A DNA stretch of 64,000 nucleotides from Oleiagrimonas soli (GTDB lineage Bacteria > Pseudomonadota > Gammaproteobacteria > Xanthomonadales > Rhodanobacteraceae), in NCBI RefSeq assembly GCF_000761445.1, contig NZ_KN196470.1:1-64000 (forward strand), written 5' to 3'. The position numbers and the translations under genes were made by a program. Below the pieces are notes generated by a model, which saw only the letters and a program-made list of their open reading frames with translations, had not been told where the DNA came from and did no database searches. Below are positions 8,052-17,225 of the stretch, piece after piece. Each line of letters begins with the position of its first letter. Position 1 is the first letter of the stretch.

Positions 8052-10406
8052 TCAGAACGGCAGCTTCAGCTCCGGATCGACCGCGAGCAGCTGTTCGCGG
8101 AAGGTCTGCTGGATGCGCTGCAGCGCCGCCTCGTCGTCGGCGTCGAAACGCAGCACCAGCACCGGCGTGGTGTTGGACGCGCGCACCAGACCCCAGCCGT
8201 CCTTCCAGTCCGCGCGCACGCCGTCGATGGTGGTCAGCCGCGCGCCCTCGAATTCGGCCTTCTCGCTGAATTTCTTGATGAAGGCGTAGTGCTCGCCTTC
8301 CTGCATGTGAATCTTCAGTTCCGGGGTCGAGACGCCCTTCGGTAGGGTGGCGAAAATCTCCTCGGCGCTACGCTCCTCCAGATCGCCGGCGATCACCTCC
8401 AGCAATCGCGCGGCCGCGTAGATGCCGTCGTCGAAACCGAACCAGCGCTCGCGGAAGAAGAAGTGGCCGCTCATCTCGCCGGCCAGCAGCGCCTCGGTCT
8501 CGCGCATCTTGGCCTTGATCAGCGAATGCCCGGTGCGCCACATCATCGGGCTGCCGCCGGCGTTGAGGATGTCGCTCTGCAAGTGGCCCGTGCACTTGAC
8601 GTCGTAGATGATCGTCGCGCCCGGATTGCGCACCAGCACGTCGCGCGCGAACAGCATCAGCAGACGGTCGGGATAGATGATCTCGCCCTCGCGCGTGACC
8701 ACGCCGAGACGGTCGCCGTCGCCGTCGAAAGCCACGCCCAGATCCGCGCCGGTACTCTTCACCGAAAGGATCAGATCCTCCAGATTGTGCGGATCGGAGG
8801 GATCGGGGTGATGGTTGGGGAATTCGCCGTCGACCTCGCAGTACAGCGGCACGACCTGGCAACCGATGGCTTGCAGCACCTGCGGTCCGATAGCGCCGGC
8901 GATGCCGTTGCCGGCGTCGACCACGACCTTCAGCGGACGCTCGGCCTGCACGTCGTCGGCGATGCGGTCGATGTATTCGCCAACCACGTCCATGCGCCGC
9001 AGCTCACCGCTGCCGCCGCTTTGCAGGCGGTTCTCGGCGATGCGCTCGTACAGATCCTGGATCGCGCCCTCGGACAGCGTCTCGCCGCCGACCACGATCT
9101 TGAAGCCGTTGTAGTCCGGCGGATTGTGACTGCCGGTCACGGCGACGCCGGAGCCGGTGTTGAAATGGTAGGCCGCGAAATACACCAGCGGCGTCGGCAC
9201 CGCGCCAATGTCGATGACGTCGATGCCGGCCTCGCGCAGGCCCTGCGCCAGCGCCTCGGACAGCTCCGGGCCGGACAGACGGCCGTCGCGACCGACGACG
9301 ATTTCCTTCAGCCCCTTGTCCTGCATCACGCTGCCAATGGCCAGACCGATCAGGCGCGCGACATCGGCATCGATATCGGTACCCACCACGCCACGGATGT
9401 CGTAGGCGCGGAAGATGCTGCGGTTGACGGCGCGAGTGGCGGCGGGCGACGCCGCGACGGCGTCTTTCTTCGCCTGTCTACTCGCGGCGGTCGCGGTTTC
9501 GGCGGCGTTTTCGTTTTCCACTACATCGGACAAGACAGGTTCCCTTTGCTTCGGCATGGCATACAACTTCATGGAGCGATGGCGGATCCACAACAGGCCT
9601 GCTGCTGCGGCCAGGCACAACAATGTCAGAGCGCCGCTGAACATGAGCGAATCCGGCAGCACGATCCACGCTTCGGGCAACGCCGCGATCACCCGCAGAC
9701 GCGTCCCCGGTATCTGCATCCCCGCATCGCCATCCGGGATACGCGCGCTGGTTCGACCGTGACGGGTAAGCAGCAAGCCGTCGCCACCGTCGCCCAGGCG
9801 CAGTTCCAGGCGCCCCATGCCGGGGTCGATCCGGCCCAGCATGTCGCGCACCGGCGCGAACGGAAGCTCGACCCACACATAGCCAAGCGGCGCATCCGTG
9901 CTGCCGACCTGTCGCGCCAGGGTGAGCACCGCATGCTGCTTCGTGAAACTGGCCTGCATCAGCGGTTGCGTGCCGTCGCTCTGCGCGGCCAGCAACTGTG
10001 CGGCGCGCGAATAGCCGAACTTGTCGTAGTTGGCATGCACCACCTCGTCGAGGCTGGCGCTGAAGAAGGCAATCTGCTCGGCTTCCGGCAGCAGCACCGC
10101 CGCGCGCTTGGCCGCCGCTTCGCGGCCGGCCGCATCACCCGACTTCAGGTCGTCGCGCACGCCGCTGTCGTCGGTCATGGCCTGCACCTTGTCGCGGCCG
10201 GCGCGCAGCAGGATCGAGAGTTGATCGACCGCCTGCTTTTGCGCGCTGCGCACACGATCGACCTCGCCGCTCTTGCCGGCGATGAGCCAGGTCTGCCAGC
10301 CGCAGAACGCCGCTGCCGCAATCAGCACGGTCGCCGCGGCCAGCTGCCAAAGGCGCTGCAACAGCTGCTTGAGCGCATCCATCTGCAGGTTTGCACTCTT
10401 GTTCAT
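8052..10406 (-). CDS. algC: membrane-anchored phosphomannomutase/phosphoglucomutase
   Basis: Interconverts mannose-6-P/mannose-1-P and glucose-6-P/glucose-1-P for polysaccharide precursors. The catalytic half starts at about residue 327 (FRAYDIRGVVGTD). It has the phosphoserine loop TGSHNPPDYNG (about 421-431), the metal loop DGDGDRLG (about 559), GEMSGHFFF (about 642) and the phosphate-binding RASNTTPV. The 784-aa length far exceeds the roughly 460 aa of AlgC. The extra N-terminal half has two membrane segments (about 15-35 and 253-273) around a possible periplasmic sensor-like region. It is the last gene of the coaBC-dut operon, 14 bases after dut. Confidence 0.92.
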   Translation of the reverse strand: MNKSANLQMDALKQLLQRLWQLAAATVLIAAAAFCGWQTWLIAGKSGEVDRVRSAQKQAVDQLSILLRAGRDKVQAMTDDSGVRDDLKSGDAAGREAAAKRAAVLLPEAEQIAFFSASLDEVVHANYDKFGYSRAAQLLAAQSDGTQPLMQASFTKQHAVLTLARQVGSTDAPLGYVWVELPFAPVRDMLGRIDPGMGRLELRLGDGGDGLLLTRHGRTSARIPDGDAGMQIPGTRLRVIAALPEAWIVLPDSLMFSGALTLLCLAAAAGLLWIRHRSMKLYAMPKQREPVLSDVVENENAAETATAASRQAKKDAVAASPAATRAVNRSIFRAYDIRGVVGTDIDADVARLIGLAIGSVMQDKGLKEIVVGRDGRLSGPELSEALAQGLREAGIDVIDIGAVPTPLVYFAAYHFNTGSGVAVTGSHNPPDYNGFKIVVGGETLSEGAIQDLYERIAENRLQSGGSGELRRMDVVGEYIDRIADDVQAERPLKVVVDAGNGIAGAIGPQVLQAIGCQVVPLYCEVDGEFPNHHPDPSDPHNLEDLILSVKSTGADLGVAFDGDGDRLGVVTREGEIIYPDRLLMLFARDVLVRNPGATIIYDVKCTGHLQSDILNAGGSPMMWRTGHSLIKAKMRETEALLAGEMSGHFFFRERWFGFDDGIYAAARLLEVIAGDLEERSAEEIFATLPKGVSTPELKIHMQEGEHYAFIKKFSEKAEFEGARLTTIDGVRADWKDGWGLVRASNTTPVLVLRFDADDEAALQRIQQTFREQLLAVDPELKLPF

Positions 10407-10420
10407 CTACCTCTCCCGGC

Positions 10421-10876
10421 TCAGCTCACGCCCGTGGAACCGAATCCGCCACCCCCGCGACGACTCGGATCGAATGCCTCGACCACGCGCCATCTAGCCT
10501 GCGCGACCGGCATGAACATCAACTGCGCGATGCGGTCGCCCGGTTGCATGGTGAACGCTTGTGCGCCCCGATTCCAGCACGAGATCATCAACGGCCCCTG
10601 GTAGTCGGCGTCGATCAGGCCGGTCAGGTTGCCCAGCACGAGGCCGTGCTTGTGGCCCAGTCCGGAGCGCGGCAGGATCAGCGCGCACCAGCGCGGATCG
10701 CCGATGTGGATGGCCAGACCGCTCGGTACCAGTGCGGTTTCGCCCGGCTCCAACGTCAGCGGCTCGTCGATCGCAGCGCGCAGGTCCATACCCGCGCTGC
10801 CCTCGGTGGCGTAGGCGGGCAGCGGAATGTCCTTGCCCAGCCGGGGGTCGAGAATCTTCAGTTCTACGTCGATCAT
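10421..10876 (-). CDS. dut: dUTP diphosphatase
   Basis: Hydrolyses dUTP to dUMP, keeping uracil out of DNA and supplying thymidylate synthesis. The 151-aa protein has the motifs of the trimeric enzyme in order: [44 protein letters not shown] and the glycine-rich C-terminal arm [12 protein letters not shown]. Its ATG overlaps the coaBC stop as ATGA, so translation is probably coupled. The coaBC-dut order is conserved in gammaproteobacteria. Confidence 0.97.
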   Translation of the reverse strand: MIDVELKILDPRLGKDIPLPAYATEGSAGMDLRAAIDEPLTLEPGETALVPSGLAIHIGDPRWCALILPRSGLGHKHGLVLGNLTGLIDADYQGPLMISCWNRGAQAFTMQPGDRIAQLMFMPVAQARWRVVEAFDPSRRGGGGFGSTGVS

Positions 10877-12090
10877 GCGTTCGGCGATGGTCGTTGGGCG
10901 TGGAATTGTGCAGCGATGCGGGCGATCAGGGCCTGCGCCAGTTCACGCTTGTCGCAGCGCGGCAGCGTTTCGCTACCCTGTCGGTCGATCAGGGTCAGGG
11001 CGTTGTCCTCGGCCTCGAAGCCCAGGCCGCCGCCGACCTGGTTGGCGGCGATCATGTCGAGCTTCTTGCGTTCGAGCTTGTCGCGTGCGTAGGTCTCCAC
11101 GTCGCGGGTCTCGGCGGCGAAACCGACCAGGAACGGCGATGCGTCGAGCGCGGCGACCGCGGCGAGGATGTCCGGATTTTCCGCCAGTTCCAGCGTCAGC
11201 GGCGCACCATCGCGCTTCTTCATCTTGTGCTCGGCGACGCCCTTCGGGCGGTAGTCGCCCACTGCCGCCGCCGCGATGTAGATGTCGCTGGCGCGCGCTT
11301 CGGTCAACACGGCGTCGTACATCTGCTGCGCGCTGCGCACGTCGATGCGGCGCGCCACGCCGGCCGGCGTATCCAGGCACACCGGCCCGGACACCAGACA
11401 GACCTCCGCACCGGCGGCCGCGGCCGCGGCCGCCACGGCGTAGCCCATGCGGCCGGAACTGCGGTTGCCCAGATAACGCACCGGATCGATGTCCTCGAAG
11501 GTCGGTCCGGCGCTGATCAGTACCCGCACGCCGCGCAGCGGGCCGTCGTTGAAGCTGGCCGCCAGCGCATCGCGCAACTCGGCGGCTTCGAGCATGCGCC
11601 CGGCGCCGACCTCGCCGCAGGCCTGATCGCCTCGACCCGGGCCGTGCACCTGTACGCCGCGCGCGCGCAGGATGCCCATATTCGCCTGCACGGCGGGATG
11701 CGCCCACATCTGCTGGTTCATCGCCGGCGCCACGTGCAGCGGCGCGGCGCTGGCCAGGCACACGGTGCTGAGCAGATCGTCGGCCATGCCGTGCGCCAGA
11801 CGCGCCAGCGTGTCGGCCGAAGCGGGCGCGATCAGGATGCGGTCGGCCCAGCGCGCCAGCTCGATGTGACCCATCGCGGCTTCGGCCTGTTCATCCCACA
11901 GACTGGTGCGCACCGGCTGGCCGGACAGCGCCTGGAACGTGGTGGCGGTGACGAAATGTTCCGCGCCTTCGGTCATCACCACGCGCACCTCGGCGCCGGC
12001 CTCGCGCAGGCGGCGAACCAGCTCGCAGGCCTTGTAGGCGGCGATGCCGCCGGACACGCCGAGAAGGAGGCGACGTTGGGCCAGACTCAT
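10873..12090 (-). CDS. coaBC: bifunctional phosphopantothenoylcysteine decarboxylase / phosphopantothenate-cysteine ligase
   Basis: Catalyses two successive steps of coenzyme A synthesis. The 405-aa protein has the flavin-binding CoaC half first ([15 protein letters not shown]; active-site region [26 protein letters not shown]), then the CoaB ligase half from [19 protein letters not shown] to the end. I chose the ATG at 12090 because the flavin motif begins within the first 20 residues; in-frame upstream sequence reads into the radC region. It heads the operon coaBC-dut-phosphomannomutase and is divergent from radC. Confidence 0.96.
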   Translation of the reverse strand: MSLAQRRLLLGVSGGIAAYKACELVRRLREAGAEVRVVMTEGAEHFVTATTFQALSGQPVRTSLWDEQAEAAMGHIELARWADRILIAPASADTLARLAHGMADDLLSTVCLASAAPLHVAPAMNQQMWAHPAVQANMGILRARGVQVHGPGRGDQACGEVGAGRMLEAAELRDALAASFNDGPLRGVRVLISAGPTFEDIDPVRYLGNRSSGRMGYAVAAAAAAAGAEVCLVSGPVCLDTPAGVARRIDVRSAQQMYDAVLTEARASDIYIAAAAVGDYRPKGVAEHKMKKRDGAPLTLELAENPDILAAVAALDASPFLVGFAAETRDVETYARDKLERKKLDMIAANQVGGGLGFEAEDNALTLIDRQGSETLPRCDKRELAQALIARIAAQFHAQRPSPNA

Positions 12091-12208
12091 GTCGGAACTC
12101 GCTGACAGACAAGCAAGCCCGTAGCTTACCGGATTCGCCCGCGTACGCTGCTGTCCGTCGTGCACCGTCCTTGGCACGCTGCGCATTCGATTCCGCAACG
12201 GAGTACCT

Positions 12209-12877
12209 ATGGCAATCGCCGACTGGCCGCGCAGCGAACAACCCCGCGAACGCCTGCTGACCCGCGGCGCCGCCGCGCTCAGCGACGCCGAACTCCTGGC
12301 CGTGCTGCTGGGCAGCGGCGTGCGCGGCAAGGACGCCGTGGCCCTGGGACGCGAGCTGCTGCAGAGCGGCGGCGGGCTGGCTTCGCTGATGGCCGGCACC
12401 GAACCGCCGCGGATGTCCGGCCTCGGGCCGGCCAAGCACGCACGCCTGTGCGCGAGCCTGGAACTGGCGCGGCGCGCGCTGGGCGAGGAACTCGAACGCG
12501 GCGCGCCGCTACTCGACCCGGTCGACAGCGCGGCCTACCTGAAAGCGCGTCTGCGCGACCACCCGCACGAGGTGTTCGCCTGCCTGTATCTGGACAACCG
12601 GCACCGCGTGCTCGGCTTCGAGGAGCTGTTCCGCGGCACCATCGACGGTGCCAGCGTGCATCCTCGCGAAGTCGTGCGCGCCTGCATGCGGCACAACGCG
12701 GCGGCCGTGATCTTCGCCCACAACCACCCCTCGGGCGTGGCCGAGCCGAGCGCCGCCGACCGCACGCTCACCCTGCAACTGCGCGAAGCGCTGCAGATGA
12801 TCGACGTGCGCGTGCTGGACCATCTGGTCGTCGGTAGCGGCCTGCCGGTGTCGATGGCGGCGCGCGGCCTGATCTGA
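12209..12877 (+). CDS. radC: RadC/UPF0758 family JAB domain protein
   Basis: The 222-aa protein has an N-terminal helix-hairpin-helix-like region and a C-terminal MPN/JAB domain with the metal-binding motif [15 protein letters not shown]. Family members are widespread. The original DNA-repair phenotype of radC was later attributed to another gene, so the biochemical role is unsettled. It is divergent from coaBC, an arrangement conserved across gammaproteobacteria. The 543 bases after it contain no gene on the plus strand. Confidence 0.93.
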   Translation: MAIADWPRSEQPRERLLTRGAAALSDAELLAVLLGSGVRGKDAVALGRELLQSGGGLASLMAGTEPPRMSGLGPAKHARLCASLELARRALGEELERGAPLLDPVDSAAYLKARLRDHPHEVFACLYLDNRHRVLGFEELFRGTIDGASVHPREVVRACMRHNAAAVIFAHNHPSGVAEPSAADRTLTLQLREALQMIDVRVLDHLVVGSGLPVSMAARGLI

Positions 12878-12899
12878 GCCCCGGGGCCCGGACGACACG

Positions 12900-13125
12900 C
12901 AAAAAAAAAGCGCGGCCGGAGCCGCGCACAGACTTCGTCGCGAGTTCTTTGGAGGAGATCAGCGACCACCGTCCCGATCAGCGGGGGAGTTGCGCCACGG
13001 GCAAGTGCGAAAGCGCTGGGACGGGCGTCCCGACCCGCTCCAGCGCCGACGGCAGTGTGCCGCGAGCGCATGACTGGCGTATGACATCCCGAGGCGGGCG
13101 AAAACGCTTTCTCGCCCCTCCGCCA
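12900..13125 (-). ncRNA. candidate structured small RNA
   Basis: A minus-strand unit of about 225 bases has promoter-like hexamers (-35 GTGACC at 13157-13152, -10 CATAAG at 13135-13130, 16-base spacer). It continues with a strong 5' hairpin (13120-13091) and a second long hairpin (13046-13013), and ends in a textbook intrinsic terminator at 12927-12901. No convincing protein lies inside. Between the hairpins and the terminator are C-rich stretches, including CTCCCCC and CTCCTCC, the latter complementary to Shine-Dalgarno sequences. It does not resemble 6S, tmRNA, RNase P or SRP RNA. Confidence 0.5.
12901..12927 (-). terminator. intrinsic terminator of the candidate sRNA
   Basis: On the minus strand GCGCGGC-TCCG-GCCGCGC is followed by nine Ts (A9 at 12901-12909 on the plus strand). 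The plus strand has no T-tract here, so it terminates leftward transcription, yet no minus-strand gene lies within 500 bases to the right. Confidence 0.75.
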
Positions 13126-13130
13126 CACAC

Positions 13131-13303
13131 TTATGCACAATTTCACAAAACGGTCACTTAGAACTTCAAGCTGACCGAAAGTGCAAGGAAAAATCAATAA
13201 ATACATGTTTTAAATGATCTTTTTTGATCTTCATCCTGATGAACCGAGCGTGAAGTCCAGACGCCACAGCGAACGCTCCGCCTTGCCCACAGAGTTATCC
13301 ACA
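13131..13303 (+). other. two DnaA-box-like 9-mers flanking an AT-rich stretch
   Basis: TTATGCACA (13131-13139) and TTATCCACA (13295-13303) both match the DnaA consensus TTWTNCACA in the same orientation. Between them, 13185-13245 is strikingly AT-rich and contains two GATC sites. The first box overlaps the -10 of the candidate sRNA. This could be a DnaA-titrating or DnaA-regulated site; nothing shows that it is an origin. Confidence 0.4.
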
Positions 13304-13384
13304 GGCCTGTACACGCCCCGAAATCGACCGCAAAAGGTCAGTCCGCACGCCGACTTGCGGATGTTCGCGCGGCCTGCGGGCTGC

Positions 13385-13390
13385 TAGCAT
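13385..13390 (+). promoter_or_regulatory. extended -10 upstream of argS
   Basis: TGCTAGCAT gives an extended -10 (TGn plus TAGCAT), about 31 bases before the argS GTG. No good -35 is visible, as is usual for extended -10 promoters. Confidence 0.4.
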
Positions 13391-13420
13391 GGCGGCTTCC
13401 CGCAATCACCGAACCCGACC

Positions 13421-15109
13421 GTGAAACAGCAGCTCCACGACCTGGTGTTGCAGGCCTTTGCCGTCCTGCAGCATGCCGCCACGCTACCCGCCGACCTGGA
13501 AACGCCCGATTTCGTGATCGAGCGCGCGCGCAGCCGCGAACATGGCGATTTCGCCACCAACGCAGCCATGCTGCTGGCGCGCCCGGTGCGCCGCAATCCG
13601 CGCGAACTGGCGCAGGCGCTGGTCGCCGCGCTGCCGGAAAACGCGCTGGTCGACCGCGTGGAGATCGCCGGACCGGGCTTCATCAACTTCTTCCTCAGCC
13701 CGGCCGCCTACCACGCCGAGATCGGCCAGGTGCTGGACCGCGGCGCGCACTACGGCCACAACGGCGCGGGCAACGGTCAGGTGGTCGGCGTGGAGTTCGT
13801 CTCCGCCAACCCGACCGGACCGCTGCACGTCGGCCATGGCCGCGGCGGCGCACTGGGCGACTGCATTGCGCGCCTGCTCCACGCCAGCGGCTGGGACGTC
13901 AAGCGCGAGTTCTACTACAACGACGCCGGCGTGCAGATCCAGAACCTGGCCATCTCCACCCAGGCGCGCTGCCGCGGCCTGGCGCCGGGTGACGACGGCT
14001 GGCCCGAGGACGGCTACCGCGGCGAGTACATCGCCGACGTGGCGCGCGCCTATCTGGCCGGCGAGTCGGTCGCGGCCGACGACCGCACCGTGACCGGCGC
14101 GCGCGACCCGGAGAACCTCGACGCCATCCGCGACTTCGCCGTGGCCTACCTGCGTCACGAGCAGGATCTGGACCTGAAGGCTTTCGGCATCCACTTCGAC
14201 GTCTACTTCCTCGAATCCTCGCTGTACGAAGGCGGCCAGGTCGAGGAGACGGTGCGCGAGCTCGAAGCGCACGGCCACACCTACGAGGAAGGCGGCGCGC
14301 TGTGGCTGAAGACCACGGACTTCGGCGACGACAAGGACCGCGTCATGCGCAAGTCCGACGGCACCTACACCTATTTCGTGCCGGACGTGGCCTACCACCG
14401 CAGCAAGTGGCAGCGCGGCTACACCCGCGCCATCACCGAGCTGGGCGCCGATCACCACGGCTCGCTGGCGCGCGTGAAGGCGGGCCTGCAGGCGCTCGAC
14501 GCCGGCATTCCGAAGGGTTACCCGGACTACGTGCTGCACCAGATGGTCACGGTGATGAAGGGTGGCGAGGAGATGAAGATCTCCAAGCGCGCCGGCAGCT
14601 ACGTGACCCTGCGCGACCTGATCGACGAAGTCGGCCGCGATGCCACGCGCTACTTCCTGATCTCGCGCAAGGGCGATTCGCACCTGACCTTCGACATCGA
14701 CCTGGCGCGTTCGCAGTCCAACGACAACCCGGTCTACTACATCCAGTACGCCCATGCTCGCGTATGCAGCGTGCTGCGCCAGTGCAAGGAAAAAGGCCTG
14801 GCGTTCGATCCCGGCGAAGGCCGCAAGCATCTGGCACGCCTGGACAACGAACACGAGCAGGCGCTGATGACCGAGCTCTCGCGCTATCCGGAGATCGTCG
14901 AGTCGGCGGCTTCCACGCTCGAACCGCACCTGCTGGCGAACTGGCTGCGCGAACTGGCGCAGGCGTTCCACACGTACTACAACTCGCACCAGTTCCTGGT
15001 CGACGACGACGACCTGCGCCAGGCGCGCCTGACCCTGGTCACGGCGACCCGTCAGGTGCTCGTGAACGGACTGGACCTTTTGGGCCTCGATGCCCCGGAG
15101 AGCATGTAA
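13421..15109 (+). CDS. argS: arginine--tRNA ligase
   Basis: Class I synthetase charging tRNA-Arg. The 562-aa protein has an N-terminal Add-1 domain, the ATP signature [15 protein letters not shown] (about 130-144) and a C-terminal DALR anticodon-binding domain ending at the stop. ArgRS enzymes often lack a canonical KMSKS; here the corresponding loop reads [11 protein letters not shown]. The start is a GTG. The stop TAA overlaps the next ATG as TAATG, so the SPOR gene is probably translationally coupled. Confidence 0.97.
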   Translation: MKQQLHDLVLQAFAVLQHAATLPADLETPDFVIERARSREHGDFATNAAMLLARPVRRNPRELAQALVAALPENALVDRVEIAGPGFINFFLSPAAYHAEIGQVLDRGAHYGHNGAGNGQVVGVEFVSANPTGPLHVGHGRGGALGDCIARLLHASGWDVKREFYYNDAGVQIQNLAISTQARCRGLAPGDDGWPEDGYRGEYIADVARAYLAGESVAADDRTVTGARDPENLDAIRDFAVAYLRHEQDLDLKAFGIHFDVYFLESSLYEGGQVEETVRELEAHGHTYEEGGALWLKTTDFGDDKDRVMRKSDGTYTYFVPDVAYHRSKWQRGYTRAITELGADHHGSLARVKAGLQALDAGIPKGYPDYVLHQMVTVMKGGEEMKISKRAGSYVTLRDLIDEVGRDATRYFLISRKGDSHLTFDIDLARSQSNDNPVYYIQYAHARVCSVLRQCKEKGLAFDPGEGRKHLARLDNEHEQALMTELSRYPEIVESAASTLEPHLLANWLRELAQAFHTYYNSHQFLVDDDDLRQARLTLVTATRQVLVNGLDLLGLDAPESM

Positions 15110-15681
15110 TGGCAGCACGCAAGAGCAAGCAGGCCGTGCGCAACGGCGGTTTCCCGGCCTGGGGCTGGGTTCTGATCGGCCTGATCGTCGGCGCCATCCT
15201 GATGGCCATGGCCACTCGCGGCGGCTGGCTGCCGATGGGCCGCAAGCACGACGGCCCGCAGCCCAACCCGAACGCGACCGTGCCGCGCGACAGCGAACCA
15301 GGCGTGGCCGACCAGACCGGCGTCAAGAAGAAAGCCAAGTACGACTTCTATTCGGTGCTGCCGGAGAAGGAAGTCATCATTCCCGATGCCGAGATCAGCC
15401 GCCAGGCCAAGGCCGAGGCCCAACCCGGCACGCCGGCACCCGCCGACAGCGGCGGCTACCTGCTGCAGGTCGGCTCGTTCCCGAACGCGGCCGACGCCGA
15501 ATCGATGAAGGCCAAGCTGGCCTTGCAGGGCTTCGTCGCCGACGTCAAACCGGTGACCATCGACGGCCAGACCTGGAACCGCGTGCGCCTCGGGCCCTAC
15601 GCCTCGGCCGCGAAGCTGGAAGCCGCCAAGCAGCGCCTGGCCTCGGCCGGCATCAAGGCCATCGCGCTGAAGGAACACTGA
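15109..15681 (+). CDS. SPOR domain-containing cell-division-type protein
   Basis: The 190-aa protein has a short cytosolic tail, one membrane segment (about 17-36), a Pro/Lys-rich linker and a C-terminal SPOR domain (about 115-190; GYLLQVGSFPNAADAE, then VRLGPYASAAKLEAAK). SPOR domains bind glycan strands lacking stem peptides at the septum. The architecture matches FtsN-like proteins, which follow argS in many proteobacteria. The start is set by the one-base overlap with the argS stop. Calling it FtsN itself would be inference. Confidence 0.88.
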   Translation: MAARKSKQAVRNGGFPAWGWVLIGLIVGAILMAMATRGGWLPMGRKHDGPQPNPNATVPRDSEPGVADQTGVKKKAKYDFYSVLPEKEVIIPDAEISRQAKAEAQPGTPAPADSGGYLLQVGSFPNAADAESMKAKLALQGFVADVKPVTIDGQTWNRVRLGPYASAAKLEAAKQRLASAGIKAIALKEH

Positions 15682-15688
15682 TCGCCAC

Positions 15689-15719
15689 CGCGCCGCGCGG
15701 CTTCGAGCCACGCGGCGCG
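15689..15719. terminator. bidirectional hairpin between convergent genes
   Basis: CGCGCCGCG-C-GGC and GCC-A-CGCGGCGCG pair with one mismatch around a TTCGA loop, between the SPOR gene and the convergent RDD gene. No T-tract. Confidence 0.55.
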
Positions 15720-15726
15720 ATGCGCT

Positions 15727-17118
15727 TCAGCGACAGGATCGCGGCAGGTACTTGCGCGGCAGATCCGGACTCAGGCATTTCCACACCACCACGCCGTGAC
15801 TCAGCTCCGGCGTGTACAGCAGATGCCGGTCGCGCACGACCGACGCGGCATGCTCGCCGTAACGCACCGTCACGTCGCCGTAATCAACCTTGACCTCGGC
15901 CACGTAGCGTCCGGTGATGCTGGTCGGCGCGGGCAGACCCAGCGTCGCGTTGTCCTCCGGCGGGCGATCCTTGTCGCGCATGAAGCGGGCCACGGCCTCG
16001 CGCGGCGCAAACGCCAAGTTCGCGCCTTCAGCCACTTGCGAGCGAACCACGTACTGCTGATAGGCCGGTATCGCGATCGCGGCGAGAATACTGAGCGGCA
16101 CCAGACTCACGCCGACCACGATCAGGCCGATCGCCCAGCCCGGCAGACCGGTGCGCGGCAGCGGCGGCGCGCCCGGATCGGCGCGCCAGGCGGCCAGCGG
16201 CGTCTTGCGCACCACCAGGCAACCGGCCAGCACGTCGTGCAGGGCCTGCTTGCGCTCGGTGAAGCCGGCCATCACGTAGCCCATGCACAAGATCAGTCCC
16301 GAGAACAGCTTGCCGACGAAACGCCCGAGCGCACGCCAGAAACCGATGCGTCGTCCGCACTCGTCGGTCACGCGCAGGCCCAGCGCCAGCTTGCCCGGCG
16401 TCGCCTGCAGCGGCGAAGACTCGAACAACGCGAAATAAACCAGCATCAGCAGGAAATTCGTCGCATACACGCTGAACAGCGTCGCCCCGACCTGTTCCGG
16501 ACGCCCGCCGAGAGGAATCATCAGCACGACATCGACAATGCTCAACGGCACCCACAGCGCCAGCGTGTCGATCAGATAGGCCAGGAAGCGCAGCCAGAAA
16601 CCGGCATGCAGGCCCGGGTATTCAAACTTCGTCGGCAGCAACTGCAAGGGCGCGTCCGACGCCGCGGCGGCCGGTGCCGACGCCGGCATCTCGCGCGGTG
16701 CCATCGGCGCGGGCGCGCCCGGTGCCGGCATCCACTCGCGCAGCGAGCGCCACTGCTGCGCATCCTGCGCACAGGCCTGCGTGTCGGCGGCGAGTTGCCC
16801 GGCGGCGAGCGCATGGCGGACATAGGCCACGCTCAGCGGCCCGCGTGTGCCCTGGCGCATGCGCACCCACAGACGGGGCGCGTCGCCTTCCTCCAGCATC
16901 ACGGCCTCGGCGCCGCATGAGGTCAGCGCCTCCAGCTGCCGTTCCGCCGCCTCGCGCGGCACGGCCTTCAAGGTGACTGGCACTCGCGCCAGCACGCGCT
17001 CGCTGAACGCGATGGCGTCCAGCTTCAGCAGCTGCGCCACCCGCTCCCACACCGACGGCGCATCGCGCCCGGACTGCACCTGACCGGTCACGGTCACCGA
17101 ATACATGGCTTCGGTCAT
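15727..17118 (-). CDS. RDD-family membrane protein fused to a type IV pilin-like tail
   Basis: The 463-aa protein has four parts: an N-terminal alpha/beta region (about 1-80), a GYF_2/DUF4339-like segment (about 84-131, WVRMRQGTRGPLS), an RDD membrane domain (about 165-300, with RFLAYLIDTLALW and TPGKLALGLRV) and a pilin-like tail (about 325-463). The tail keeps the pilin core ILAAIAIPAYQQYV at about 345-358 but lacks the prepilin cleavage site and the Glu5 context. It ends with a pilin-like cysteine pair region (WKCLSPDLP ... CR). The role is unknown; it may be a membrane protein that borrowed a pilin scaffold. Confidence 0.8.
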   Translation of the reverse strand: MTEAMYSVTVTGQVQSGRDAPSVWERVAQLLKLDAIAFSERVLARVPVTLKAVPREAAERQLEALTSCGAEAVMLEEGDAPRLWVRMRQGTRGPLSVAYVRHALAAGQLAADTQACAQDAQQWRSLREWMPAPGAPAPMAPREMPASAPAAAASDAPLQLLPTKFEYPGLHAGFWLRFLAYLIDTLALWVPLSIVDVVLMIPLGGRPEQVGATLFSVYATNFLLMLVYFALFESSPLQATPGKLALGLRVTDECGRRIGFWRALGRFVGKLFSGLILCMGYVMAGFTERKQALHDVLAGCLVVRKTPLAAWRADPGAPPLPRTGLPGWAIGLIVVGVSLVPLSILAAIAIPAYQQYVVRSQVAEGANLAFAPREAVARFMRDKDRPPEDNATLGLPAPTSITGRYVAEVKVDYGDVTVRYGEHAASVVRDRHLLYTPELSHGVVVWKCLSPDLPRKYLPRSCR

Positions 17119-17212
17119 GATTCCCCCAACGATCCCCCGATGTGCCCGATTCTAGACCACACGAACGCGAAACCGTGCACATGCCGCGACACGCGATTCG
17201 CCGCGGAACCGT

Positions 17213-17225
17213 TACACTGATCGGA
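17213..17225 (+). promoter_or_regulatory. -10 box placed for a leaderless transcript
   Basis: TACACT at 17213-17218 ends 6 bases before the SDR ATG at 17225, so transcription would begin at or next to the start codon. No Shine-Dalgarno sequence is visible. Confidence 0.35.

Noticed and set aside
12535..13206. A 223-codon minus-strand frame overlapping radC and the candidate sRNA.
   Set aside because: It overlaps the radC metal motif region in antisense, has no ribosome-binding site and low-complexity Arg/Ser/Ala content. The intrinsic terminator lies inside it.
13484..15118. A 544-codon minus-strand frame over argS.
   Set aside because: Antisense to argS with intact synthetase motifs and no independent signals.
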